The notes beneath the pieces are model-generated. The model did not search any database, had not been told where the DNA came from, and saw only the letters and a list, made by a program, of their open reading frames with translations. From Symbiodinium natans (taxonomy: Eukaryota; Sar; Dinophyceae; Suessiales; Symbiodiniaceae): 64,000 bases of DNA. Both the position numbers and the translations under genes were made by a program. The stretch is from the NCBI GenBank assembly GCA_905221605.1, contig CAJNDS010002246.1, positions 971,958 through 1,035,957 of the forward strand. Direction: 5' to 3'. Positions 31,309-40,252 of this stretch are shown here, piece by piece. The stretch's first letter is position 1. Each line of letters begins with the position of its first letter.

Positions 31309-31387
31309 GGGTTCCAAGAACAGGGATTTGTTAAAGGCTTACTCGACAAGGGGCACGGCCACCCTACTTCCAACTTCAAGAACTCAG
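31309..31387 (+). CDS. candidate exon (GFQEQGFVKGLLDKGHGHPT)
   Basis: Acceptor GTTCTTTGAG, donor GTGATCGG. 79 nt, 26 codons+1: GFQEQGFVKGLLDKGHGHPT then SNFKNS. First exon after the giant intron. Confidence 0.55.
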
Positions 31388-31481
31388 GTGATCGGAAGTA
31401 CCAGAGACCCGGCAGTCGCAGCCAAGCACCACCAGCGCCTCTGCCGACTGAGAGGGGCTTCGGGCTTCGGGACACAGCGGT

Positions 31482-31722
31482 CTAAACCCTAAACCCTAAA
31501 CCCTAAACCCTAAACCCTAAACCCTAAACCCTAAACCCTAAACCCTAAACCCTAAACCCTAAACCCTAAACCCTAAACCTAACCCTAAACCCTAAACCCT
31601 AAACCCTAAACCCTAAACCCTAAACCCTAAACCCTAAACCCTAAACCCTAAACCCTAAACCCTAAACCTAAACCCTAAACCCTAAACCCTAAACTCTAAA
31701 CCCTAAACCCTAAACCCTAAAC
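31482..31722 (-). repeat. telomere-like CCCTAAA array, 240 nt
   Basis: Near-perfect, ending TAAACACCCCTGTTGTAG, the acceptor of the exon at 31736. Confidence 0.97.
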
Positions 31723-31735
31723 ACCCCTGTTGTAG

Positions 31736-32028
31736 GTGTATGATGTTGAGGCTCAGGCTGAGGGTGTAGATTGGTTGCGAGTTGCGGCTTGGAGCTTCTA
31801 GAGTTTTGGTTTAGGGTTTGCAGTCTGTTGGTCGGCTTCCGATGTTGCGAATGGGACCCCTGAACTCATTAGGGTTTGGGATTTCGGGTTTAGGAGCTTG
31901 TGCATGTGGGCCTAGGGGACTCTTGGCGACAGGTGCGGCATGCCAAAACAGCCCAAGACCTCAAACCGCTAGGGCTTAGGGTTTGGGGTTTGGGGTTTTG
32001 GGCCCAGCCAGTTTGCGTAGGGCCCGTG
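31736..32028 (+). CDS. cluster of four candidate exons
   Basis: 31736 to about 31800 (VYDVEAQAEGVDWLRVAAWS), 31824-31873 (SVGRLPMLRMGPLNSL, donor GTTTGGG), 31933-31973 (VRHAKTAQDLKPL, GC donor GCTTAGG) and 32008-32028 (PVCVGPV, donor GTGAGA). Introns are under 70 nt, so some neighbours may belong to one exon. Confidence 0.45.
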
Positions 32029-32183
32029 GTGAGACACCAGAGGCCTAAACTCAATTCATGAGTAGGGTTCCCCAGAAAGCCTACACCCTAACGCCTATAA
32101 CTAATTCTTTACGTACCGCTTCAGGGCACAGTAATTCCAAACCCTCATGTCTATAAGGAAGGCATTACTATACCCTGAAAGGG

Positions 32184-32279
32184 GCCCCCTTATACTAACA
32201 GTCCTTCATAGGGATTAAACTAGGGGGGGGTACTATAATCCTTTTTAAGGACTGTTAGTATAACCGGGAACATCCCAAG
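32184..32279 (+). mobile_element. family A TIR element
   Basis: CCCCCTTATACTAACAGTCC ... GGACTGTTAGTATAACCGGGAACATCCCAAG in inverted-repeat arrangement, 96 nt, ending AAG. Confidence 0.8.
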
Positions 32280-32298
32280 GCATTGGCGTAGTCATGAG

Positions 32299-32386
32299 CC
32301 CCCGTTTTATCTGCGAGTCGCCCCGCGAGGATTTGGTCGCGCTTTAGCACTGCGGACAAGTTGGTGCTTGGGCCAAGTGGTGCAGG
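32299..32386 (+). CDS. candidate exon (IWSRFSTADKLVLGPSGA)
   Basis: Acceptor GTAGTCATGAG, donor GTTTAGGG. 88 nt: PVLSASRPARIWSRFSTADK then LVLGPSGA. An alternative frame opens exactly at the family A end (IGVVMSPRFICESPREDL) but stops before the donor. Confidence 0.52.
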
Positions 32387-32448
32387 GTTTAGGGTTTAGG
32401 GTTCAGGGTTCAGGGTTTAGGGTTTAGGGTTTAGGGGTCAGGGGTTAG

Positions 32449-32484
32449 GTCCTCTACCCGCAAACCTCTGAAGTGGAAGAGCTC
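32449..32484 (+). CDS. short candidate exon (VLYPQTSEVEEL)
   Basis: Acceptor GGGGTTAG, donor GTAAGG. Exactly 12 codons. Confidence 0.48.
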
Positions 32485-32692
32485 GTAAGGTAGCAGAGCC
32501 ATGAACCCTAAGCCCCTACCAACACCCCCGCCCCCTATAACCCTGCCGGCTCTCACCAAGGCCTTTGCCGGGATCTAGAGAGTAGAACCTCTAGCTGTGG
32601 GTAGTACCTTTTACTTGAACAGCCTCAAACCTGACTTCCCCTAAGCCCTAAACCCTAAACCCTAAACCCTAAACCCTAAACCCTAAACCCCC

Positions 32693-32748
32693 TTCCTGTT
32701 ACATTCCAACCCCCACATGGACGTACTCGCCAGCCGGAGAGCGAAGAT
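32693..32748 (+). CDS. candidate exon (HSNPHMDVLASRRAKM)
   Basis: Follows a CCCTAAA array without a clear AG; donor GTGCAC. Reads FLLHSNPHMDVLASRRAKM. Confidence 0.42.
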
Positions 32749-32864
32749 GTGCACCTGAGGGTGTTCTTTTCTTCTGCGCCGCAAGCCTAAGTGTGGGGCT
32801 TAACTCTAAACCCTTAAGCCCAGACCTTAAAGTCCTAAACCCTGTAAACCCTAAGTTTAGTTTA

Positions 32865-32971
32865 CTTGGTAGCCCAGTGGTGCCCTTTCCCCTTTTTTGG
32901 GTTCTTGCTTCCCTTATAAAAAAATCAGCCCAAGGGTGCCCTCATTATAATATGGCTACTGGGCTACCAAG
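32865..32971 (+). mobile_element. family C TIR element / introner
   Basis: CTTGGTAGCCCAG ... CTGGGCTACCAAG with the CCCTTATAAA and GGGTGCCCTCATTATAATAT interior of the 18.2 kb copy. The next base starts an open exon. Confidence 0.82.
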
Positions 32972-33053
32972 AACTTCAAGTCTGCACCCTGAATTTGCCC
33001 TCATCGAGGTGGTCGCTTGCACCGAGAAGGGCGCCAAGCACAAGGACCACCTA
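32972..33053 (+). CDS. candidate exon directly after family C element
   Basis: Bounded left by the element's CTACCAAG and right by GTTTAGGG. 82 nt: TSSLHPEFALIEVVACTEKG then AKHKDHL. Second example of exon onset at a family C end. Confidence 0.66.
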
Positions 33054-33509
33054 GTTTAGGGTTTAGGGTTTAGGGTTTAGAGTTTTAGGGTTTAGGGTTT
33101 TGGGGCTTTAGGGGTGTTATCTAAGGGTAGTTGCATGGTCACTTAAAAAGCGAACCCCTTCTATACCCGAAACAACCCAAGGGACCATACGTCAGAACCC
33201 TTTAAGTTAGGGACCATATTAAGAGCCCATGAAACGACCCTTAGATTTTAGGGGGTTTGGGATAGGGGTGTTTAAGCTTAGCAGGCTTAGTGTGGTGTCT
33301 ACGGGGTGCTAGAGGTTTAGAGTGTAGAGGGTTTGAGGGTTAGAGGGTTTAAGGCACCTCCGTTTCTTTAGAAGTTGGCGGGCTTCTGTACCTTTTAGCG
33401 TGGGGGGGGTAGCGTAATTAGAGACGCTGGGCTGATTGAGGCTTCCTGAGTCTGAGGGCTTTGAGGTTGTAGGCCCGAACCCTCCCCCTTAAATCTGTTT
33501 CTCTCTCAG

Positions 33510-33527
33510 CCCTGCCCTCAAATTCAG
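33510..33527 (+). CDS. micro-exon candidate (PCPQIQ)
   Basis: Excellent acceptor CTGTTTCTCTCTCAG and donor GTTAGA. Six codons. Confidence 0.4.
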
Positions 33528-33608
33528 GTTAGACATTACTAGGAATATGTAGGGTTGCGCATCTACCCCGAAACCCTGAACCTATAGCCATACCCATCTA
33601 CCTCCAAG

Positions 33609-33659
33609 CAGGACATCTCCATCGCCACATGCATTGTGAACTTCGACCTGCCGTTGGAC
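33609..33659 (+). CDS. candidate exon resembling helicase motif V
   Basis: Acceptor CTACCTCCAAG, donor GTAGAG. 17 codons QDISIATCIVNFDLPLD. The pattern DIxxxxxxxNFDLP resembles motif V of DEAD-box RNA helicases (…GxDxxxVxxVINFDLP…). I do not see the HRxGRxxR motif VI exon that should follow, so this is a resemblance only. Confidence 0.42.
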
Positions 33660-33681
33660 GTAGAGAAGCTGGCCTGCACAT

Positions 33682-33790
33682 TGTGTGTGTGTGTGTATAT
33701 GCGCGCGTGTCTGGGGAGGGGGGGGGGGGGGGCAGGGCACGCGTGTGCACGTGCCTGTGCGTGTGCCTGTGTGCGTGTGCGTAGTGCTTT
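33682..33790. repeat. (GT)n, G-tract and CGTGTGC microsatellites
   Basis: GTGTGTGT and GCGTGTGCGT runs around a 16-nt G-tract. Confidence 0.95.
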
Positions 33791-33847
33791 TTTGAATTAC
33801 TGCTTAGGGTGGGGGGGAGGGGGGGTGAATCTTGCTTAAAGTTCCAG

Positions 33848-33892
33848 GGACCAAAACAGTGGGCCCATGATTTAGGTCCATCCCCGCGCAAG
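33848..33892 (+). CDS. candidate exon (GPKQWAHDLGPSPRK)
   Basis: Acceptor TTAAAGTTCCAG, donor GTGTTG. Exactly 15 codons. Confidence 0.48.
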
Positions 33893-34010
33893 GTGTTGTT
33901 CAATTCTGAGGTCTTGTGGGGTGTAATCAGGGCTTAGGGTGTTAGACGTTGGGCGAGAAGCCAAAGGCCATGATTCCAAACTAGGGTTTTTAGGGGGCTT
34001 GGTTTGCGAT

Positions 34011-34210
34011 GTTCTCCCTTATACTAACAGTTTTTAGTAGGGATTCTAATAGGGGGTACTCTAGTCCCTATACAGGACTGTTAGAGTAAGGGGGAACATC
34101 CCAAGGCTTGGGTATGTTTAGGTCCCCCTTGTACTAACAGTCCTTAGTAGGGATTATGGTACCCCGACTAAACTCCCTAGTAAGGACTGCTAGTTATGGG
34201 GGAACATCTC
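34011..34210 (+). mobile_element. two tandem family A TIR elements
   Basis: Copy 1 at 34011-34105 (GTTCTCCCTTATACTAACAG ... TAAGGGGGAACATCCCAAG) and copy 2 at about 34122-34210, separated by 16 nt (GCTTGGGTATGTTTAG). If both are introns the 16 nt would be a micro-exon. Confidence 0.78.
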
Positions 34211-34238
34211 AACCTAAGCCCTCCAACCCTCCCCACAG

Positions 34239-34313
34239 TGACGAGACCGAAGCCCTTTGTCTCGAACGGTTTCAGTCCGGAAGCCTCCCTCACCGATGCC
34301 GCTTATCGAAGGC
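34239..34313 (+). CDS. candidate exon after tandem family A elements
   Basis: Acceptor CCCTCCCCACAG, donor GTATATG. 75 nt open in two frames: TRPKPFVSNGFSPEASLTDA and DETEALCLERFQSGSLPHRC. Frame undecided. Confidence 0.52.
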
Positions 34314-34334
34314 GTATATGAGAGTTTTCGACAA

Positions 34335-34428
34335 ATTCGGGGACTCCTAAACTAGACCCCCAAATAGTAGAAATACCTTTTAGTAAGGACCCCAAGAAGG
34401 CACCCCTAAGATCCGGAAACCACCAATA
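34335..34428 (-). mobile_element. family D element
   Basis: Reverse-orientation copy: CCCCCAAATAGTAGAAATAC...GGACCCCAAGAAGGCACCCC. Confidence 0.55.
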
Positions 34429-34468
34429 TACAGCCGTAAGGTCCCAACCCCTAAGCCCAACTTCTGAG

Positions 34469-34720
34469 GGCGTTCTTCAAGCGCTTCGGAAAAGGCTTGG
34501 CACCTGGAACCCCCAAGCTAGTTAACCCTAACTCCTAAACCCTAAACCCTAAACTAGAGCATAAGATCGAATTCATGTTTATACTTACATGAGCCATCAC
34601 CAGAGCAGAAAAGAGTTTATAAGGCTTACAGAGGGTTTTCGGTTCTAGGGGTTGAGGGAGTGGTGCCGGGTTACCCTAAAGGCTAAGCCCTTTACGGGGG
34701 CTTCTGCCTCCCGCTTCGCT
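34469..34720 (+). CDS. three candidate exons
   Basis: 34469-34520 (AFFKRFGKGLAPGTPKL or VLQALRKRLGTWNPQA; donor GTTAAC), 34558-34614 (SIRSNSCLYLHEPSPEQKR; acceptor TAAACTAG) and 34688-34720 (PFTGASASRFA; donor GTGGTTTAGG). Confidence 0.45.
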
Positions 34721-34985
34721 GTGGTTTAGGTTTGGGGTCAGATGTTGGGTTTGCGTTCCTAAACCCCAAACCCCAAACCCTAAACCCTAAGCCCTAAGCC
34801 CTAAACCCTAAACCCTAAACCCTAAACCTGTATGTGTAGGACTTGAGGCTTTGGGGGCCGCACTTTGGACTTGAGGGCTTCGGCGATTTAGTCTGCCAGC
34901 CATCATCAAGAATGCAGAAGCTCTCGACCCTGAACCCTAAACCCTAAACCCTAAACCCTAAGACCCTAAACCCTGAACCCTGAAG

Positions 34986-35073
34986 AACATCGAATACTTC
35001 GAAGAGATGAGGGCTTAGGGCTTCGTTACTTGAAGCATGGAAGTCACGGTGAAGTGCGGCGCAGCCTCCCGAA
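34986..35073 (+). CDS. two short candidate exons
   Basis: 34986-35012 (NIEYFEEMR; acceptor CCCTGAAG, GC donor GCTTAGGG) and 35036-35073 (MEVTVKCGAASR; acceptor TTACTTGAAG, donor GTCCAG). Confidence 0.5.
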
Positions 35074-35242
35074 GTCCAGAAACCCTCTAAAACACACTGA
35101 AACCGAACACCATCTGAAACCTTCCAAACCCTCTAGAACCCTCTGAACCCCCAACACTCCCAAACCCTAAAACCCTCTAGCGCCTTTCAAAACCCTCTAA
35201 AGCTCCCAACCCCCGACGCATCATCACCTACGTCACCTGGGA

Positions 35243-35298
35243 GGCAACAGCAGGCTCGGCCCGCACGTGGAGGTTGTGACCTTCGTGTCCCAGGACCC
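35243..35298 (+). CDS. candidate exon (LGPHVEVVTFVSQDP)
   Basis: Acceptor CACCTGGGAG, GC donor GCTTAGGGG. Reads NSRLGPHVEVVTFVSQDP; an upstream extension is also open. Confidence 0.5.
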
Positions 35299-35375
35299 GC
35301 TTAGGGGTTTGGTGCCCTATGATCAGGGTTTAGGAGTTCAGGTGTTAGGGTTGTTTTAAGGTTTTTTGTTTGTTG

Positions 35376-35381
35376 TTTTTT

Positions 35382-35424
<43 letters not shown>

Positions 35425-35425
35425 C
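35376..35425. repeat. T-tract / G-tract
   Basis: T15 followed by about 33 G. Confidence 0.97.
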
Positions 35426-35697
35426 GTTAGGGGTTTAGGGAGTTCAGGCGTTAGGGTTGTTATTCTTAGTTCTTCGGGCTTGTTTAGGCTTTAGGGTGCG
35501 CTTGTGGAGCTCACAGGGTCAAATTTCGGGGGCTCCTGGCTTGGTGCTTCTAACCCTAATCCCAATTAAAGCCCCATTTGCGAATCCCAAACCCTACAGC
35601 ATGGAGGTTACCATCCCCCCAAATATAGGCCCCTCAAAAAATAGTAGGTGAAATGGAGCCCCAAGTAAGCCTCAAGCCCGAAGCCCCTAAAGCTCAG

Positions 35698-35990
35698 GTG
35701 CCACCCCTGAAGCTGCCGCCCTGAAGGCTTAGCCCCAACCACTAAACCCCGGATAGCCCTGAACTTTAACACCCTCCCTAAACCCTAAACCCTAAACCCT
35801 AAACCCTAAACCCTAGAAAGCCCCAACTAACCCTAAGCTTTGGGAACCCCCCAAACCCCAAACGCACCCTCAAATCCTGGGGACCTCAGGAAAACTTTAC
35901 CGCCGAGCGTGCCGCCGCCAGCAAGGAGGTACTCCGAAACCCTGAAGCTCCTGCAGCCCCAAGAAGCCCCAGAAGATTGAAGTTTTGTGG
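35698..35990 (+). CDS. three short candidate exons
   Basis: 35698-35726 (ATPEAAALK; GC donor GCTTAG), 35890-35928 (ENFTAERAAASKE; acceptor GGGGACCTCAG, donor GTACTC) and 35973-35990 (KIEVLW; donor GTTTTAGG). Confidence 0.52.
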
Positions 35991-36005
35991 GTTTTAGGTT
36001 GGGAT

Positions 36006-36103
36006 GTTCCCCCTTAGACTAACAGTCCTTAATTAGTTGGCATTACAGTGCCCCCTATTTTCATCCCTACTACGGACTGTTAGTATAAGGGGGAGCATCT
36101 CAG
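36006..36103 (+). mobile_element. family A TIR element
   Basis: GTTCCCCCTTAGACTAACAG ... GGACTGTTAGTATAAGGGGG AGCATCTCAG, 98 nt, GT at the left end and CAG at the right. Confidence 0.82.
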
Positions 36104-36158
36104 GGTCGTGGATTTTTAGGGCGGGTCGATAATTTTGGCTTTAGGGTTAGGGGTTCAG

Positions 36159-36587
36159 CCTGCAAGCAGCCTGCGCTTCGGCGCTGAAGGGTTTGGGGTC
36201 TGGGGTTTAGGGTTTAGGGTTTAGGGTTTAGGGGTCTCAGGGGTCTCAGGGGATTCTAGGGGCCATCAAGCAGGATTGCTGGATTTAGGGAGTTTGCCTA
36301 CAAGGACCCCCCCAAATTTGGTACCCTATTTTTTTGGGCAAACAGACGCCCTAAAGCCCCGAAGGCTCGGTTCCCAATCTCTCCTCGGGTCTTCTCATTT
36401 GGGGCTTTTCCACGTTCGCTGTACAGTTACAGGGTTCAAAGGTCTTGGGCTCTACGATTCCCATTTACGGGCTTATAAAGGGTTGTAGGATCGTAGGATA
36501 TCGTAGGGCGCCCGCGGGGTTTGACTTCAAAGACAACTTCGACCTCGGTGGACCCCTTAACCAAATAGCTTCCCCGGGTCGTCCCTT
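36159..36587 (+). CDS. two candidate exons
   Basis: 36159-36190 (PASSLRFGAEG; acceptor GGGGTTCAG, donor GTTTGGGG) and 36489-36587 (IVGYRRAPAGFDFKDNFDLG then GPLNQIASPGRP; acceptor GGTTGTAG, donor GTATAA). The second is the stronger. Confidence 0.55.
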
Positions 36588-36683
36588 GTATAAGCACAAG
36601 ACAAACTGCCCAACATGCCCGTTGTAATTGAGGCGCCGGCCTGAAAGGGGGTGTGCGGTGTGGGGGTTTACGGTTCACCATAC

Positions 36684-36826
36684 TTGGAGATTCATGGTAC
36701 TTATTGACCGAAATATCGCTGTACTTTATAGCCCACTTATAAGCCCCTCAAGTGCCCTAATATGGCTATTAGTACATTTGTAAGTACAACTATAGTTGGT
36801 TAAGAAAGCACCATGAACCTCCAAAG
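36684..36826 (+). mobile_element. family B TIR element / introner
   Basis: CTTGGAGATTCATGGTACTT and GCACCATGAACCTCCAAAG termini, with TATAGCCCACTTATAAGCCC interior. The right end AAAG abuts an exon. Confidence 0.82.
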
Positions 36827-36932
36827 AACGGGCAGATGCAGGTGTTGGCTGAAATCGCGCGCGCCTTCGACAGCCCTGTGCCAGACGAAGTTGAGCGCGA
36901 CTCGCTCCGCAGCTTCTGCGTTTTCGGGCTTG
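36827..36932 (+). CDS. candidate exon directly after family B element
   Basis: 106 nt, 35 codons+1: NGQMQVLAEIARAFDSPVPD then EVERDSLRSFCVFGL; donor GTGGGTTTTGAGGGG. Among the most convincing exons in the window, and it begins exactly at the TIR element boundary. Confidence 0.7.
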
Positions 36933-37061
36933 GTGGGTTTTGAGGGGTTTAGGATTTAGGGTTTAGGGTTTAGGGTTTAGGGTTCAGGGTTTAACAACTA
37001 AGCCCTAACCCTAAACCCTGAAACCTACCTGCTAGGGTTGGTTCTCGAACAACTAAACCCT

Positions 37062-37465
37062 AACCCTAAACCCTAAACCCTAAACCCTAAACCCTAAACC
37101 CTAAACCCTAAACCCTAAACCCTAAACCCTGAAACCCTACCTGCTTCAGTTAGGGTTCATTCCCAAACCTCGCAGTAACCCCACATACCCTGGACCCTAA
37201 GCCCTTGCTGAGCCCTACCCCCTAGACCCTCAACCTCAAACCCTGACCCTAAACCCTAAACCCTAAACCCTAAACCCTAAAGCCTAAACCCTAAACCTCA
37301 AACCCTGAAACCCTAAGCCCGACTCCCCGAAGCACAAGTTTAAGATCGCTGACAGGTTTTTGATCCCAAGCCCCTTAGGGTTTAGGGTTTGAGGTTTAGG
37401 GTTTAGGGTTTAGGGTTAGGGTTTAGGGTTTAGGGTTTAGGGTTTAGGGTTTGAGGTTTAGGGCT
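37062..37465. repeat. CCCTAAA then TTTAGGG arrays
   Basis: CCCTAAA 37062-37132 and 37250-37300, TTTAGGG 37376-37465. Between them are short open segments 37150-37174 (LGFIPKPR, donor GTAACC) and 37333-37355 (HKFKIAD, donor GTTTTT). Confidence 0.85.
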
Positions 37466-37483
37466 TTAATGTCTTAAACGCAG

Positions 37484-37742
37484 CAATCCTCTCCTCTCGC
37501 TCTTGAAAGCGAAGCAAACCCCATGTACCGGGGTAATAGGCTCGTTCCAAGACCCCATGCAATGCCGACGGCCCTGTGCCCGAAGTCGCAGGTCTGTCTT
37601 CGCCTGCTTGGCCGGTCCAGGCAGAGGCAGGCAGTTGGGGTTTCAGGGCTCAAGAGCTTCAAGGTTTAGGGCTTCGACGGGCTTGCCCCTTATCAAGAAC
37701 GTCCCCAAACTCCAGACCCTTAGGATCCTGAATCCGCACATG
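37484..37742 (+). CDS. long candidate exon plus a following short exon
   Basis: 37484-37663 is 60 codons in phase 0 (QSSPLALESEANPMYRGNRL ... SGLKSFK) from acceptor TTAAACGCAG to donor GTTTAGGG. 37698-37742 reads NVPKLQTLRILNPHM to GC donor GCTTAGGG. The leucine spacing of the second recalls a leucine-rich repeat but is too short to call. Confidence 0.55.
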
Positions 37743-37909
37743 GCTTAGGGCTTGGGGTTTCGGGCTTCGGGCTTAAAACCTGTCAGAGCTTCCAGTCCGC
37801 GTAAAGCCCATAGACCCTAGTAGGGTTACGGGTTTATTAGGCTTGGTGTGCCCGCGACGCTGGGGCTAAAGGAGGCTGCGCAATCGCTTTGAAGCCTTCG
37901 GTCTTGCAG

Positions 37910-38020
37910 TCTGTGCAGCCAAAATGTGTCCACACCTTCCCTTTCGAACCCGGCGGCAGTTGTCCATTGCAAGCGTGCAAAAACTGCGAGTGCAAAAAGC
38001 GCTGTCGTTTTCTCCTTTGA
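37910..38020 (+). CDS. cysteine-rich candidate exon
   Basis: Acceptor CTTCGGTCTTGCAG. Reads SVQPKCVHTFPFEPGGSCPL then QACKNCECKKRCRFLL and TGA. Six cysteines in 27 residues suggest a metal-binding or disulphide-rich segment. Either a terminal exon or cut earlier by a GT. Confidence 0.5.
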   Translation, partial: SVQPKCVHTFPFEPGGSCPLQACKNCECKKRCRFLL

Positions 38021-38240
38021 GACCTTAGCCCTAAACCCCAACCCCCCCAAACCCTTACCCCTAAACTAAACCCTTTACCGGGATCCTTTGGAGGCAATGA
38101 GGGGGAGGGCCAGAAGTTCTCGGGTGAAACTCTGCAAACAGGGTCCCCTAAATAGAGTTGGGACATAGGTAGCATACCTTGGTTAGGTCCTCTCAGGTAT
38201 GGTTAGTCCAGCATGAGGGGGGGGGTTCTCTCCATTCAAG

Positions 38241-38461
38241 TCGTGCAACCCCACCCCGCGCTGCCTTGCCTTGTGAGTTTAACTTAGCCTCACAACAAGT
38301 GAAGGGTTATATGAGGCCGCTGTATGCTTTTCCCGCAGTCTTGACTAAAAGTTTCAAGGCCTATAGGGTCCAAGGGTAGGGGGAGCTCTGTTCTCGCCAC
38401 ACCCTGGCAGGAAGAGAGCTGGCAGGACTCCCGGCAGTGGGAGTGGCAGGCGGGGACAACT
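38241..38461 (+). CDS. three candidate exons ending in a Trp/Gln-rich one
   Basis: 38241-38272 (SCNPTPRCLA, consensus donor GTGAGT), 38339-38367 (LTKSFKAYR, acceptor CTTTTCCCGCAG) and 38411-38461 (EESWQDSRQWEWQAGTT, 17 codons, acceptor CCCTGGCAG, donor GTTTAGGG). The last resembles the downstream repeated RQWDYPQDQWQER exon. Confidence 0.58.
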
Positions 38462-38864
38462 GTTTAGGGTTTAGTGTGTAGATTGTAGAATGTGATGCCG
38501 GTTCGGCCGGCCCTCCCTCCCTTCACCCCCCTGTGGGGTGGTTGTGGGTTGGTTTTAGGGTTTAGGGTTTTGAGGGTTTAGAGTTTAGGGTTTAGGGTTA
38601 GGGTCAGAGGGTTTAGGGTTTAGGGTTTGTAGGGTTTAGGTTTACGGTTTTAGGGTTTAGGGTCCCCCCCCCCCCCCCCCCCGTGGTGTGGTTGTGGGTT
38701 GGTTTTAGGGTTTTAGGGTATTTTAGGGTTTGAAGGTTTTAGGGGGTTGGGGCAGGGGGGGGGGGACCATACCGGTTACCAGGGGGGGGGGGGGGGCTTG
38801 CGAACCGAAAGCCGGGATCATACATAACCTGTAGGGTTTAGGGTCGATACTTGGAGGTCCATAG

Positions 38865-39290
38865 GTAGCTATAATAAATGTAATAGTAATAGTACTAGTA
38901 ATAGTAATAGTAACAGTAGTAGAAATAGCAATAGTAATAGAAATAGTACTAGTACTAGTACTAGGAATTGTAATAGGAATTGTAATAGGAATAGTAATAG
39001 TAATCGTAATCGTAATAGTAATAGTAGCAGAGTAATGTAGTCATGGTCATAGTCATAGAAGTAGAAACAGAAATAGTAGTAGTAAAACTAGTCGCAATAG
39101 TAGTCATGGTCATAGTCATAGAAATTGGAATAGTGCTAGTACTAGTACTAGTACTAGGAATAGTACTAGGAATAGTAAACGTAATAGGAATAGCAATAGT
39201 AATGGTAATAGTACAGTAATTGTACTAGCAATAGCAATAGGAATAGTAATTGGAATAGTACTCGTAATTAATAATAGACAAAGAAATAGT
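38865..39290. repeat. AATAGTAATAGTACTAG imperfect microsatellite
   Basis: More than 400 nt of NATAGTA units. With G/C tracts at 38655-38795 and 39343-39400 it fills the intron from 38462 to 39531. Confidence 0.95.
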
Positions 39291-39531
39291 AATGGGGGGC
39301 TTGGTTTTGAGGCTGGGCAGTGGGTGGGGAGGCGGGCAGTGCGGGGGTGGGGGGGGGGGGAAAGGGGACAGGGGGCGGGGCAAGGGGGTAAGAAGGCTTT
39401 TTGTTGACGCACTAAGGTTTCTTATCTTGTAAGTGGTAGGGTTGTGGGTTCAGGGTGAAGGCCCTAGTTTGGGGGTACGTAGTGATAATTGCTATACCAC
39501 TTCAAACCCCCGAAGCCCCGGACGCGGCCAG

Positions 39532-39609
39532 GGGCAGCCACCGCAGCATCAGCAGCCGCCACCTCTGCGGCAGTGGGACTACCCCCAAGATCAATGGCAG
39601 GAGCGCACG
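39532..39609 (+). CDS. Gln/Pro/Trp-rich exon, copy 1
   Basis: Acceptor GACGCGGCCAG, donor GTACAG. 26 codons, phase 0: GQPPQHQQPPPLRQWDYPQD then QWQERT. Third-base differences among copies are mostly silent in this frame (CAG/CAA, TAC/TAT), supporting it over the Ala/Ser-rich alternative frame. Confidence 0.65.
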
Positions 39610-40174
39610 GTACAGGGTTCAAATAGATGGCGGGCATGGAAGTAGAGAATCTAAAGCTGTCCAGATTTGTTTTGCCATGTTTTTGGGCTGGGGATTTTGG
39701 TCGCCATGATCACCGACCAAGCGTTATGAAAACTCAAGCCCTTAAAAAAGCCTAAGTCTAATGTACGCCATGGGTCTAGCAAGGTAAAAACTGATTTGAA
39801 ACACGACACGAAACACGTCAGCCGCGCTCCCAGAAACCCAAACTCCAACTCTGCAGGCACGCATGTATGCTGCCATCAGTTTCGCTGATGGCGGATGGTG
39901 TTCGGGAACAAGTTCTCTCCTGCACGCTGCCCACGCCCTAAGCCAAAAACCGTTCAACGCCTTGACCGCACAAGATGCTTGACATCGAGACCGCACGTAT
40001 GGGGTGTGGGGTTTACCTTAGACCGCCGCCGAAACCGACAGTTTCAAGGTTTCTTGTCGTGTGCAAGGTACACGTTGTGGGTCCCTGTGGGGTTCAGGGT
40101 GAAGACCCTATTTTGGGTTACGTCGTCATAGTTGCTATACCACTTCAAACCCCCGAAGCCCCGGACGCGGCCAG

Positions 40175-40252
40175 GGGCAGCCACCGCAGCATCAGCAGCC
40201 GCCACCTCTGCGGCAATGGGACTACCCCCAAGATCAGTGGCAGGAGCGCATG
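40175..40252 (+). CDS. Gln/Pro/Trp-rich exon, copy 2
   Basis: Same frame as copy 1 (...LRQWDYPQDQWQERM). The copy 1 donor GTACAG is ATACAG here, so the splice site has moved or a GA donor is used. Confidence 0.58.

Noticed and set aside
33609-33659. TATA-binding protein repeat
   Set aside because: IVNFDLPLDVEKLA recalls TBP only superficially, and no following YNPKRF-type exon exists.
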